Part shown: piece after piece, positions 16,300 through 24,184 of the stretch
Position numbering within the stretch: position 1 is the first letter of the stretch
How the letters are laid out: each line of letters starts with the position of its first letter
From: Hormoscilla sp. GM7CHS1pb
GTDB lineage: Bacteria; Cyanobacteriota; Cyanobacteriia; Cyanobacteriales; Desertifilaceae
Direction: 5' to 3'
DNA length: 64,000 nt
NCBI GenBank assembly: GCA_014323675.1
Contig: JACONN010000006.1
Span: forward strand, 806,001-870,000
The notes under the pieces: generated by a model
The model's input: only the letters and a program-made list of their open reading frames with translations
The model's database searches: none
What the model was told of the DNA's origin: nothing
Made by a program: the position numbers and the translations under genes

Positions 16300-17044
16300 G
16301 CCCAGGTAGCCCATAGCTGAGATACTGTTTATAAAATACAGCACTACCCGGGGCGCACAGGCCCGAACCCGTGCATGGTCCGGCTACGAGAACCTTCGCC
16401 CGCTGATAGGCTCCCTTCGACTTCGCTCACCCGACCACGCTCAGGGACCCATTCTCTCATTCAAAATTAAAAATTGGGAAAGCCTCTTATAGCAAGGGTT
16501 TCAGCTTCGGAAACGACTCTTCCGTACCCGGGTACGACTCTTCCGTATTCGGGTAAGACTCTTCCGTACCCGAGAACGACTCTTCCGTACCCGGGTACGA
16601 CTCTTCCGTACCCGGGTACGACTCTTCCGTACCCAATACTTCAAGGGATACAACGGGTGTGGTCATGCAGACCGTTGCATCACCCGATCCCCCCAAACCC
16701 CCCTCGATCCGGACAACCTATATCCAAAACCTACGAAGTATTGCCGCCCACCTTACATCGAATGGCGCTGACTTAAGAGATATCGAAGCAATGACAGCTT
16801 CAGTCAGTGACATTCCACCATTCCACCGGGAGCATCTCAGTTTTGTAATCTAGCCCCTGCGCAGCGGAGAGGGCCCTCCGCGTGGGCTTTGTTCGTGTAG
16901 CCGGACCCCTCGTTCCCACAGCTCCGCCTGGGAACGGGTTCGGGGGACGACGCAAATATGAGAAAGAGAGGTTTTTAAAGTTGATAATGACATAAAGCGA
17001 CAAACTCCGTTAAACATTTGGACTAAATAATTTATTGTTTTGCG
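16300..17044. other. Repeat-rich spacer without a supported gene
   Basis: Contains a 21-bp tandem array (listed separately), GGGTGTGGTCATGC (16654, similar to the end of the 12685 element), and a GC-rich dispersed repeat at about 16834-16935 (GCCCCTGCGCAGCGGAGAGG, GGGCTTTGTTCGTGTAGCCG) that recurs at 21780-21845. A 64-codon open frame (16659-16853, YIQNLRSIAAHLTSNGADLR) has some protein-like composition, but I cannot assign it and it overlaps the repeats. Confidence 0.5.
16513..16640. repeat. 21-bp tandem repeat, six units
   Basis: Six head-to-tail units close to GACTCTTCCGTACCCGGGTAC, with variants ATTCGGGTAA and CCCGAGAAC. Because 21 is a multiple of three the array stays open in frame and would encode TTLPYPG heptads, and each unit ends in the palindrome GTACCCGGGTAC. 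There are no spacers of unique sequence, so it is not a CRISPR array. Confidence 0.9.
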
Positions 17045-17419
17045 TTACTCAGGTGGGAATGGAGAAACTTTGTTGAAGAACTCAAGAGTCGTCATCGTCA
17101 CCAACAAATTATGTTGATTTGGGATGGTGCTTCTTATCATATAGGCGAAAAAATGAAGAGCTTTTAGCTAAATACAATGTTGCCGAAAGAAGAATGGCAG
17201 ATCACTTGTGAATTGTTTGCTCCTTATGGACCACTGTGTCTCTTGACACAGGAAGAAAATCCAGTCGAAGGAATTTGGTTACAAGTACCAAATTTGATTA
17301 GACGTTTGTGTAAAAAAAATGTTAAACGTTTGTTTCAGTTTTTCTTTGAGCTAAAAATATTCAATTATTCAAATTTTGAAAAATATGTTTGCACAACTCC
17401 TGCACGAATTGCTATATAG
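17045..17419 (+). pseudogene. IS630-family transposase C-terminal remnant
   Basis: A single frame with one internal stop (17167) reads FVEELKSRHRHQQIMLIWDG ASYH, then CELFAPYGP, ENPVEGIWLQVPNLIRRL and a C-terminal FFELKIFNYSNFEKY. The DG..SYH and ENPVEGIW segments are the second Asp and the final Glu regions of the IS630 DDE domain. The N-terminal half is absent and no inverted repeats were found, so this is a fossil. Confidence 0.75.
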
Positions 17420-17461
17420 CAATTCAAAATCATTCTTGAAAGTTGAGAAGCCAAGTTTATG

Positions 17462-17485
17462 GGCATTTGTGAACTCACAAATGCC
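17462..17485. repeat. Short perfect hairpin
   Basis: GGCATTTGTGA and TCACAAATGCC pair over 11 bp with a 2-nt loop. It lies between the IS630 fossil and scpB and may end read-through from the fossil. Confidence 0.5.
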
Positions 17486-17613
17486 GAAGATGGCCGTCCG
17501 GAGAAATTTCCAGGGTCGGCGAGGTTTTAAGGAGAGGATTTAGGGTATAGTGTAAATAGTCAAGTGACATAGTACCAGATCGCCCACGAGTAACCAGAAA
17601 AGCCCGATGGCCA

Positions 17614-18102
17614 ATGGAGCGTTTAGCAACAAAGATAGAAGCCATACTATACCTAAAGGGAAAAGCACTGTCGATCGCCGAGATCGCCAACTTAGCCAAA
17701 TGCGACAAGGGTCAGGCAAAAGCAGGGATGAAAGAACTAATGGCCGACTATGCCAGTCGAGACAGCGCCTTGGAAGTGGTAGAGACCCCAACAGGATACT
17801 CTCTGCAGCTGCGATCGGACTTTCAGGAGATCGCCTACAACCTACTGCCAGCAGAATTAGGAGTCGGAGCCTTGCGGACATTAGCGGCGATCGCCCTAAG
17901 TGATAAGATCGTACAAAGCGAGTTAGTGGAGTTGCGAGGCAGCGGCGCCTATCAGCACGTCGGCCAACTGGTAGAAATAGGGTTAGTGAAGCGACAGCGG
18001 CAAGCAAATGGGCGATCGTACTCCCTGCAGGTAACCAACAAATTTCATCAATATTTCCAGATCGAGCAACTCCCGACCCTTACTGGTGAGGGGGTGAGGT
18101 GA
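17614..18102 (+). CDS. scpB: Segregation and condensation protein B
   Basis: 162 residues. ScpB dimers bind the kleisin ScpA in the SMC condensin complex that compacts and segregates chromosomes. Two winged-helix domains are visible: residues 1-75 (KIEAILYLKGKALSIAEIAN, AGMKELMADYASRDSALEVV) and 76-155 (LGVGALRTLAAIALSDKIVQ, YQHVGQLVEIGLVKRQRQAN). Family features such as the early EAxLxxKGxxLS motif are present. ATG 17614 gives the usual N-terminus. It is the only clearly intact gene between nadA and the PD-(D/E)XK gene at 21.9 kb. Confidence 0.92.
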   Translation: MERLATKIEAILYLKGKALSIAEIANLAKCDKGQAKAGMKELMADYASRDSALEVVETPTGYSLQLRSDFQEIAYNLLPAELGVGALRTLAAIALSDKIVQSELVELRGSGAYQHVGQLVEIGLVKRQRQANGRSYSLQVTNKFHQYFQIEQLPTLTGEGVR

Positions 18103-18183
18103 ATACAATTAACCTCCTTGGCAGGTTCAATTCTCGATTTTCAATTAACTTCCCCAGATTAATGATATAATACAATAGTAGGC

Positions 18184-18721
18184 GTGCGATTCGTTCAGGT
18201 ACAAGCTGAGAACCAGTGAAAGCCTGGTTGGTTTCATTAGCCAACAACTTTGGTACTCATGGGGGTCCAAATCCCCCCCTCCAGGTACGGGAGAGACACC
18301 GGTCCTTAATGCTGCGGAGCGACATCTGCCGTAGCGTAGGGTTCGTTACCCGGGGAGCTGGTGAAGCAAGGACTTAAATGTAGGATAGCTGGCAGCTATC
18401 GCCGGCGACGCCGCTAGGAAAGATGCTCATGATTAGAACAAGCGAACCTATTCAAGCCTCGTTATTGTAGACCAGCGGAATAAGGCTTAAACGCTGGCCC
18501 AAAAGGGAAATGGCAGTTAGTGTTAGTTGTGTCTATTGGCTAACAACGTACTCGAAGAACTCCCGGGGTAGTATAGGGGCCTAAAAGCATCAATGATGAT
18601 ACCAAGGAACGAAGTAACCCCCAGTATGCTGTCCCCACGGACCAGTTAGATGTTAAGCGCAAGCTGCTGGGGGAGGGATGTCGCTTGTTGCTAATGCCCG
18701 GGGTAATGCCTGGGATACGTG
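18184..18721 (+). mobile_element. Group II intron fragment (5' part), plus strand
   Basis: Begins GTGCGATTCGTTCAGG, a group II 5' end, and follows the 44.4-kb introns through GGGGGTCCAAATCCCC, TGCTGCGGAGCGACATC, AAGCCTCGTTATTGTAGACC, CTCCCGGGGTAGTATAGGGG CCTAAAAGCATC and CCAGTTAGATGTTAAGCGC. It stops at GGGATACGT (18721), before domains V and VI, where an htrA fragment of opposite strand begins. It lacks the catalytic core and has no ORF. A TATAAT hexamer lies just upstream (18166-18171). Confidence 0.78.
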
Positions 18722-19044
18722 CCCCGGATCGATCTTTCTCGTCTCGGAAACCGATCGCCAAAAAACCGCATCAGGGGAGCAGGCATTGTCTCCAGCACAG
18801 AGGAGACCACTTGGCGAGTGGCATCAATGCGCAATACAGGTCCAGTTTTGGACACCGCCTCAGCAATAAAATTAGGATGAGAATGGCCGCGAAAGGCTGG
18901 CCTCAGCAGGGCCAAAGGTTGCAGAACCACTGACGGGCGATCTGGGCTTTTCCCGAACAGATAGCGACTGCCTAACAATCCCGCACCGCTGCCAATTGTC
19001 AGCAAACTCAGATAAATCGTTAATTGCTTGAAAGATAAACTCAT
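18722..19044 (-). pseudogene. HtrA/DegP-type serine protease N-terminal fragment
   Basis: On the minus strand from ATG 19044: MSLSFKQLTIYLSLLTIGSG with a signal/anchor helix, then NFIAEAVSKTGPVLRIDATR and MRFFGDRFPRRERSIRG. This is the start of a cyanobacterial HtrA/HhoA periplasmic protease, ending just before the protease domain, where the family continues TGSGF. The consensus GPAVVRIDA is shortened to GPVLRIDA. The rest is replaced by a group II intron fragment. No catalytic triad remains. Confidence 0.85.
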
Positions 19045-20075
19045 ATTGCCTTGCCCACCACCGTCACGCTGTCCGCGAAAGAATTTTGAATTGGGAATTT
19101 TGAATGCTGGATATGCTTCAAACTATATTAATGATTATATTAGCAACAATAGTCCGGACACAATGAAGAAGAATTTTTATAATTCACTATGTAACATATC
19201 GGCTCTTTGGTACTTACTGTGGTAATTTGTCAAAAAAATAAGGTTGTAACCCTTGCGCAGCAAGGGTTAGATCGACTTAGCATACAGTCAGGAAGTAAAA
19301 TGGCTTAACCAATTCGCCAAAGCCTTATACTGCAATACTTTCGGCAGTTTTTAACTATTAATTTAGCGCTCCCTTGTACCGAAGACCCAACATATCCAGT
19401 CATCGTCATACATATGTATGACGAAAGCCAGTTGAAAAGGGAGTTTGCCGGAAAGCCATCCACCCTGTAGAGCACGGTAGTAAACCAAATCTAATCCGCG
19501 ATGTCTCCCGATCAGTGCGAATAGCGCCAGGCGCGGAGACATCGAAACCGATGGATAGTCTCGGAGAGTCTTCTCGCCGATCCCCCTGACCCCCCTTCCT
19601 CTAAGGGGGGAACCGCTCACTGCTGGAAACAGCAGGCCATTTCTACAAACCCCTGTTTAATCACGCAATTGTCAAGCGATACTGTCGGCGCATTCGGTTG
19701 GTCTAAATGCTCAAAGAGCACAATGGCAAGGGCGGTTATGCGGTGCAAGTTCGATGGCTGACCTGGATATTGACAAAAAGATGCGATCGCATTTCGGCGG
19801 AGGCGCCCTTGTTCTTTCTTGAATTCATTTTCCGCTCCGGGGCGTCAGTTTACTGGGCTTGCCGTAGGAACGGGCACCCTCACGACTAAGCAGGAGATTC
19901 CCATGTCGTGTCTCCTGTGTGCCGTAAGCGCTGCGCTGGGGGCACGCTCCGGGACCCCTACGCTGCCAGATGTCCCCTGGGACAAGAGCAAGGAGCAGAG
20001 ATATCTCTACGGCCGGTCCGGAAAGCCAAAACAGCAAGACAACAGTCAAGGGCCAGCAACCACAGCCACGGAGTA
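19045..20075. other. 1-kb stretch without a supported gene
   Basis: Contains small hairpins (TAACCCTTGC/GCAAGGGTTA at 19249-19271; CCCCCCTT/AAGGGGGG near 19588-19610) and the dispersed motif GCACGCTCCGGGACCCCTAC (about 19942), which recurs at 33738, 59108 and, inverted, 61860. Open frames (for example minus 19363-19620 and plus 19819-20082) have no recognisable similarity and overlap repeats. I would not call them genes. Confidence 0.5.
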
Positions 20076-21263
20076 TAAGTAGTCAGACAAAATTAATTAC
20101 ATAGTTATTCCCAAATTCTTTGAGGATTTTTTCAACAGATGCAACTAAGGTTTTCCAGCAAGAATAAGCATCGATTTCAAGCCACGAGTATTTAATAAAC
20201 CGCCACAAGATTTCAATTAAATTCAAATGAGGGGAATAAGTGGGTAGTCTAAAGAGTGTAATATTGCGTTCTTTCCATTCTTCAATCTTATCTTGAATAG
20301 CATCACTGGTATGGACAGAGGCTTGGTCTGCTACAATTACTGTTTTCCATTTTTTTGGGAAAAAACGCATCAATACAAGCGATAACTACATCAGAATTAA
20401 TACTTTCAGTAGATACATAAGCTTCTAAATGATTGTGTCTATTCATGATTCCTAATACATTTAATCGGCGACTACTCCGACTAGTAACTTCTATATATTC
20501 TCCAATGTTTTGCCATCCATAAGGCACACAAGGAATTAAATAAAACCCACTTTCATCTAAATAATACAAGTTGATTTCTCCCAAATCGTCTAACAGTTTC
20601 AGTTCTTTAAGTTGTGCTTTTTTTTCCTCATACTCTTGACGGGCTTTTAGCTACCCCTTTACGCATCCGATGCCAACTCATATTCATCGTTTTCAAAATT
20701 ATCTGAACAGTTTTAACAATTGCGGAAGTTCGTATAGGAACTATACGACAACAAAAAGACACTTTTTTTAATTGTCTCGGTTCCTTTTCAGTCCCGACTT
20801 TAATTTGTTCTTTTTGTTCAAGACTAAAGGTTTGCTTGCGACCTCTTCCCGACTTATTATATAGTCCTACCATCCCCAATGAATCCCAATTTACAATCCA
20901 ATTGTATATAGTTCTACGACTAACATCAAAAATTTCCATAAGTTCTTTAACTTTTTTCTGTCCTTGATCGATCAAAAGTAAACAATGTTCTCTTTGACGA
21001 ACTTGATGATGGCGACTTTGACGATAAATTCTATCTAGTAATTTTGCAGATTTCATTGATTTCGCGCATTAAAATCATTCTCAATTCCTCTATCGTAAAT
21101 TTAGTCATTTAATGTCATATGACAGAGGCAACAATCGTGCAAGAGATGAGCGTGAAAACCGACTCCCCGTTAGTTTGACGAAAATATGCTACATGTACGA
21201 GTAGCTATATCTAGTATAACAAGTTTTGCAGACTTTGTGCAATTAATTTTGTCCAACTACTTA
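20076..21263 (-). mobile_element. IS630-family insertion sequence
   Basis: Ends TAAGTAGTCAGACAAAATTA (20076) and, inverted, the complement of AATTAATTTTGTCCAACTAC TTA (ending 21263) form imperfect inverted repeats next to TA dinucleotides, as expected for IS630/Tc1 elements. A minus-strand transposase with frameshifts occupies the interior. It has inserted at, or replaced, the 5' side of a WD40 gene whose sequence starts immediately at 21268. Confidence 0.85.
20083..21056 (-). pseudogene. IS630 transposase in three frames
   Basis: Reads from 21056 to 20083. Frame 1 has the helix-turn-helix region (LMEIFDVSRRTIYNWIVNWD) and MSWHRMRKGVAK. Frame 2 (to about 20340) carries the first catalytic Asp in INLYYLDESGFYLIPCVPYG. 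Frame 3 (to 20083) has VIVADQASVHTSD with the second Asp and RLPTYSPHLNLIEILWRFIK with the final Glu. The DDE triad is complete if the frames are joined. The second shift falls in a TTTTTTCCCAAAAAAA run, the first near AAAAGCCC, so ribosomal frameshifting rather than decay cannot be excluded. Confidence 0.8.
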
Positions 21264-21267
21264 TGCA

Positions 21268-21780
21268 GTATGCTTCAGCAGTGACGACGCCCTGGTGGCT
21301 ACCGCGAGCTGGGACAATACTGCCCGGATTTGGAATGCTCAAACCGGGGCCGAAATTGCCCGCCTCCCACACTCCGACTCTGTAAATGCAGTCAGCTTCA
21401 GCTACGACGACGCTTTGGTAGTCACCACGAGCAGAGATAGAAGAACAGCTCGGATTTGGTGGCGCTCAATATCTGATGTCAGAGATGAACTGTGCCGTCG
21501 TTTAACCCGTAACTTCACAGCTGACGAATGGAAGCAGCATGTCGATCCTCAACTCAAAAATTATCGCCGAACTTGTTCGCAGTACCCCGTTCACCCCAGC
21601 GTGCTGGATGAAGCTGTAAAACTGGCAAAAAACAGGCAATGCCAAAGATCGGGGTACAGCCCAGGCCATTTTCCAAAGAGCAAAAGAATTACAGCCAGAT
21701 ATCGACCTCGATCCAACTACCGAAACTGTCGAGACCGATCCGAAGGCAATAATGGAGGGTGCATCTCACTTTTATAATTA
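21268..21780 (+). pseudogene. WD40-repeat protein C-terminal remnant
   Basis: Begins within a WD40 blade directly after the IS: VCFSSDDALVATASWDNTAR IW, then SVNAVSFSYDDALVVTTSRD. It continues into the C-terminal segment seen in cyanobacterial WD40/STAND proteins (CRRLTRNFTADEWKQHVDPQ, YPVHPSVLDEAVKLAK). After a frameshift near 21635 it reads TAQAIFQRAKELQPDIDLDP and TETVETDPKAIMEGASHF. The N-terminal propeller and any NTPase domain are absent. It ends in the dispersed repeat at 21762. Confidence 0.8.
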
Positions 21781-21870
21781 AGCCCCTGCGCAGCGGAGGG
21801 GGCCCGGAGCGTGGGCTTTGTTCTTGTAGCCGGACCCTTTAGGGTTCGGGCAGCAACGCTCAATAGGTAG
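21762..21870. repeat. Dispersed GC-rich repeat
   Basis: GGTGCATCTCACTTTT followed by AAGCCCCTGCGCAGCGGAGG and GGGCTTTGTTCTTGTAGCCG. The same composite is at 16834-16915, and its parts are at 5790 and 11172-11210. It provides the last residues of the WD40 remnant (EGASHF). Confidence 0.75.
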
Positions 21871-21890
21871 ATTAAGTCACTCAGAACCTT

Positions 21891-22505
21891 ATGTCACGTC
21901 CCCAAATCCTGCAAGAGAATCAATCTTATAGCTTTCGCTCATACTTTGAGCTTCCCTATGACACCGATGATATCTTAGCAGAATTCGGCTATAGATTCCA
22001 AATCCAGAGATTATCCCTACCTCGTTCCGAGATAGAGTTACCCCGCCTGAACGATATCAAACAACTGTGGGAAGATATTCTCCCATTTGTCAGTCTTTCC
22101 AGTGAAACCGCAAGGCGCGAATTATTAGTTGCTCCCTTGCTGATGGAAATAGTCAGACTCTGCCATTGTCAACTGCGCATCGAATATCCTGTCAATGTCA
22201 GTTCCTGGTTAAAAGGAGAATTGGATTATTTGTTGCGTTCCTCGCGCCAAACCTTCACGGTCCTGGAAGCGAAACGGGACGATCTGACGCGAGGGTTTAC
22301 CCAACTAGCAGTAGAAACGATCGCCCTGGCCCAAATGGAAGAGCAAGAAATCCTTTATGGTGCCGTCACCATTGGGGAAATCTGGCGATTTAGTTTCTTA
22401 GATTCTCATAGTCAAACCATTACTCAAGATTTATCCCTATACAATGTGCCCGATCGCTTGTCTGATATCATGTCTATTATCCTTGGCATTCTCACAGACA
22501 ATTGA
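21891..22505 (+). CDS. PD-(D/E)XK nuclease-like cyanobacterial protein
   Basis: 204 residues, complete. It resembles a cyanobacterial family of unknown function that begins with QSYSFRSYFELPYDTDDILA and contains RREFL-type (ETARRELLVAPLLMEIVRLC) helices. The central strand pair VSSWLKGELDYLL ... FTVLEAKRDDLTRGFTQLAV has the E-x(n)-D-x(n)-ExK spacing of PD-(D/E)XK nucleases, close to what is seen in the Uma2 and restriction endonuclease-like folds. Nuclease activity is inferred. A decayed copy of its last ~27 codons lies at 23166-23247, so this locus was once duplicated. Confidence 0.75.
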   Translation: MSRPQILQENQSYSFRSYFELPYDTDDILAEFGYRFQIQRLSLPRSEIELPRLNDIKQLWEDILPFVSLSSETARRELLVAPLLMEIVRLCHCQLRIEYPVNVSSWLKGELDYLLRSSRQTFTVLEAKRDDLTRGFTQLAVETIALAQMEEQEILYGAVTIGEIWRFSFLDSHSQTITQDLSLYNVPDRLSDIMSIILGILTDN

Positions 22506-22686
22506 GAATTGCCAATTGAGAATTGCCAATTGAGTAATAACCAAGTCGGAAAATATTTTTTCTTGTGAACGAGAGGCGGGCGATCGCGTGCCGGCAGGGC
22601 GATCGTTGACTAATACGGTACCGCTACCGAAACCCGATCCTTGACTAATGCTGTGCCTCCCAGGTGAGGGCTGCACTCAGTATACT

Positions 22687-22906
22687 TTAATTCTGAGGGA
22701 ATTGATTCTTTTGAGTTTTGTCAATTATCCGCTTAAACAATTCAAATTGTTGTTGTTCTTCTTCTCTAGTCTGGGGCGAACCATATTGCTTCCGAGTCGG
22801 GGGTACGACGACGATAGAGAACTCGCAAAGGTTCAACCTCCTCCCGATGCGCAAGTGCATAGGCGATCAGTTCTTTGTTAGTCATGACTTCAAAATTCTG
22901 TTGCAT
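22687..22906 (-). pseudogene. DUF6887-like small protein, frameshifted
   Basis: From ATG 22906: MQQNFEVMTNKELIAYALAH then REEVEPLRVLYRRRTPDSEA, ending in TAG at 22766. The next frame continues EEEQQQFELFKRIIDKTQKN to 22687. The pattern is that of a small cyanobacterial family (DUF6887) normally encoded next to a DUF6888 gene; one frameshift splits the tail. It overlaps the end of the DUF6888-like remnant by 17 bp, the arrangement expected of the intact pair. Confidence 0.6.
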
Positions 22907-23085
22907 TCAAGAACTTCCACAGTCCGTTAGGTGGTACTATGATTTGCAGGTCTTCCCCTGCCAAAATAAAGACAATTCCCGTTTGAGCGTCAAAACCGAA
23001 TAACTGGATATCCCGGTAACAGTTGGACTATATCTGACAGACGCGCACACAGGCAATAGCTTGTTCTTTGTTGGGTAAATGGTCG
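22890..23085 (-). pseudogene. DUF6888-like small protein with internal stop
   Basis: A minus-strand frame reads PNKEQAIACVRVCQI, an in-frame TAG, then NCYRDIQLFGFDAQTGIVFI and LAGEDLQIIVPPNGLWKFL. This matches the DUF6888 pattern (a short protein ending in an ILAGEDLQ-type strand). There is no ATG; the 5' end fades near 23085. Together with the DUF6887-like gene it forms a decayed two-gene module whose function is unknown. Confidence 0.6.
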
Positions 23086-23165
23086 GATCTCCTTAATTAT
23101 GACACAGATACTACAATACTATCGCTATTCTAGCATTGCAGGCATAGTCTTTAGGAACGATGGAA

Positions 23166-23247
23166 AAATTATTACTCAATATTTATCCCTAGACAGTGCC
23201 CGATCGGTTATAATATCATCTATCATCCTTGGCATTCTCACATAAAA
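23166..23247 (+). pseudogene. Decayed copy of the 3' end of the PD-(D/E)XK gene
   Basis: ATTACTCAATATTTATCCCT, AGTGCCCGATCGGTTATAAT and ATCATCCTTGGCATTCTCAC match 22420-22505 with small gaps. Only the tail survives, so the DUF6887/6888 pair lies between a whole copy and a stump. Confidence 0.7.
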
Positions 23248-23274
23248 TTTCCAATTTCCAATTGCAAAGTGCCA

Positions 23275-23640
23275 TCAGTAAATCGCCGTCACATATATAC
23301 CTGTATTCCTGAGATCGCCCAACTGTTGGCCAATTTCATCGATGTGGGGTCCATCAGCCAATAGTTTACCATCCTTGAGAGCGATCCAGCGTCCTTTATA
23401 TTGCATCCGATTCTGTTCGATCCAGTCTTGATTCATCTGCGTATCTCGATAACGAGGTGTGTCCCGATCGACCGTTACCACGGATGGTGCCAGGAGGTAA
23501 GCTAATTTCTTTACCTCCTCGCGATCCGGATACTGCTCGATCGCTTCGGTGGACAGCTTTTGGGCTGCATAAAAATCCCCTGCCAGCAATTGCGATCGCA
23601 TCGCCGTTACGAACTCTTCTGCGGTGCTGTAGGTTGGCAT
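23275..23640 (-). CDS. DUF5678-domain hypothetical protein
   Basis: 121 residues, complete. The N-terminal half is helical (YSTAEEFVTAMRSQLLAGDF YAAQ, TPR-like; KLSTEAIEQYPDREEVKKLA). The C-terminal ~45 residues (DWIEQNRMQYKGRWIALKDG KLLADG) match the DUF5678 pattern, a short beta-rich domain in which the W-I/V-A-L-x-D-G-x-L core is conserved. Function unknown. It is divergent from apcE and the apcE promoter region begins ~230 bp away. Confidence 0.7.
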   Translation of the reverse strand: MPTYSTAEEFVTAMRSQLLAGDFYAAQKLSTEAIEQYPDREEVKKLAYLLAPSVVTVDRDTPRYRDTQMNQDWIEQNRMQYKGRWIALKDGKLLADGPHIDEIGQQLGDLRNTGIYVTAIY

Positions 23641-23870
23641 TGTGATTCTCCCACATTGTTTATATTATCATAGCATGTTTTTTGGCTTCTGCAATAAATA
23701 ACCCTAACGCCGTGCAGCAGTTTCCTAGTTTCTTATTGGGAGGTTGGCTTGACGTGCATAACCAGCGATCGCGCCAACAACATCTGGAGGGTTGGATTTC
23801 GTGCTCCAGACCCAACCTACGACTAGCACCGGTCCCAACCGGTAGGATTTCCGACGGACTCCCTAAAATT

Positions 23871-23899
23871 TTGACATATTCCAACTCATATAGTATAAT
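23871..23899 (+). promoter_or_regulatory. Consensus sigma-70 promoter upstream of apcE
   Basis: TTGACA (23871-23876), a 17-bp spacer and TATAAT (23894-23899): both hexamers match the consensus perfectly at ideal spacing. It would start transcription about 280 nt before the apcE ATG, leaving a long leader. Strong transcription fits the abundance of phycobilisome core proteins. Confidence 0.8.
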
Positions 23900-24184
23900 G
23901 CCGTGACTGCGGCTGCCCAGCGATCGCCGGTAGAAGCTAGTCAGTGCCAGAGAAATGTAACAAAACTTATAGTTTTCTCAGATACCGACAGAGGTAGCCT
24001 AAGATAAACATCATTACGCTTTTTAATAAACAGCGTGGTCAACCCAGATTAATCTAGATCCTGAGTTCGATCGGCAATCGGTCGCGGTGAAGATCGATCG
24101 GCCAGCATTAGGGAGGCAGGGTTGCCCAGTGGCACGCTTAACTCAGATAAAGAGCAAAAATTAGAAGGGAGCTGATGAGGAAGC

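Noticed and set aside
16513..16640. Possible CRISPR array or iteron origin at the 21-bp repeats
   Set aside because: Units are contiguous without spacers, and no replication gene or DnaA-box cluster is adjacent.
19363..19620. 85-codon minus-strand frame
   Set aside because: No motif recognised and the N-terminal third is a CCCCCCTT/AAGGGGGG hairpin; kept as unassigned.
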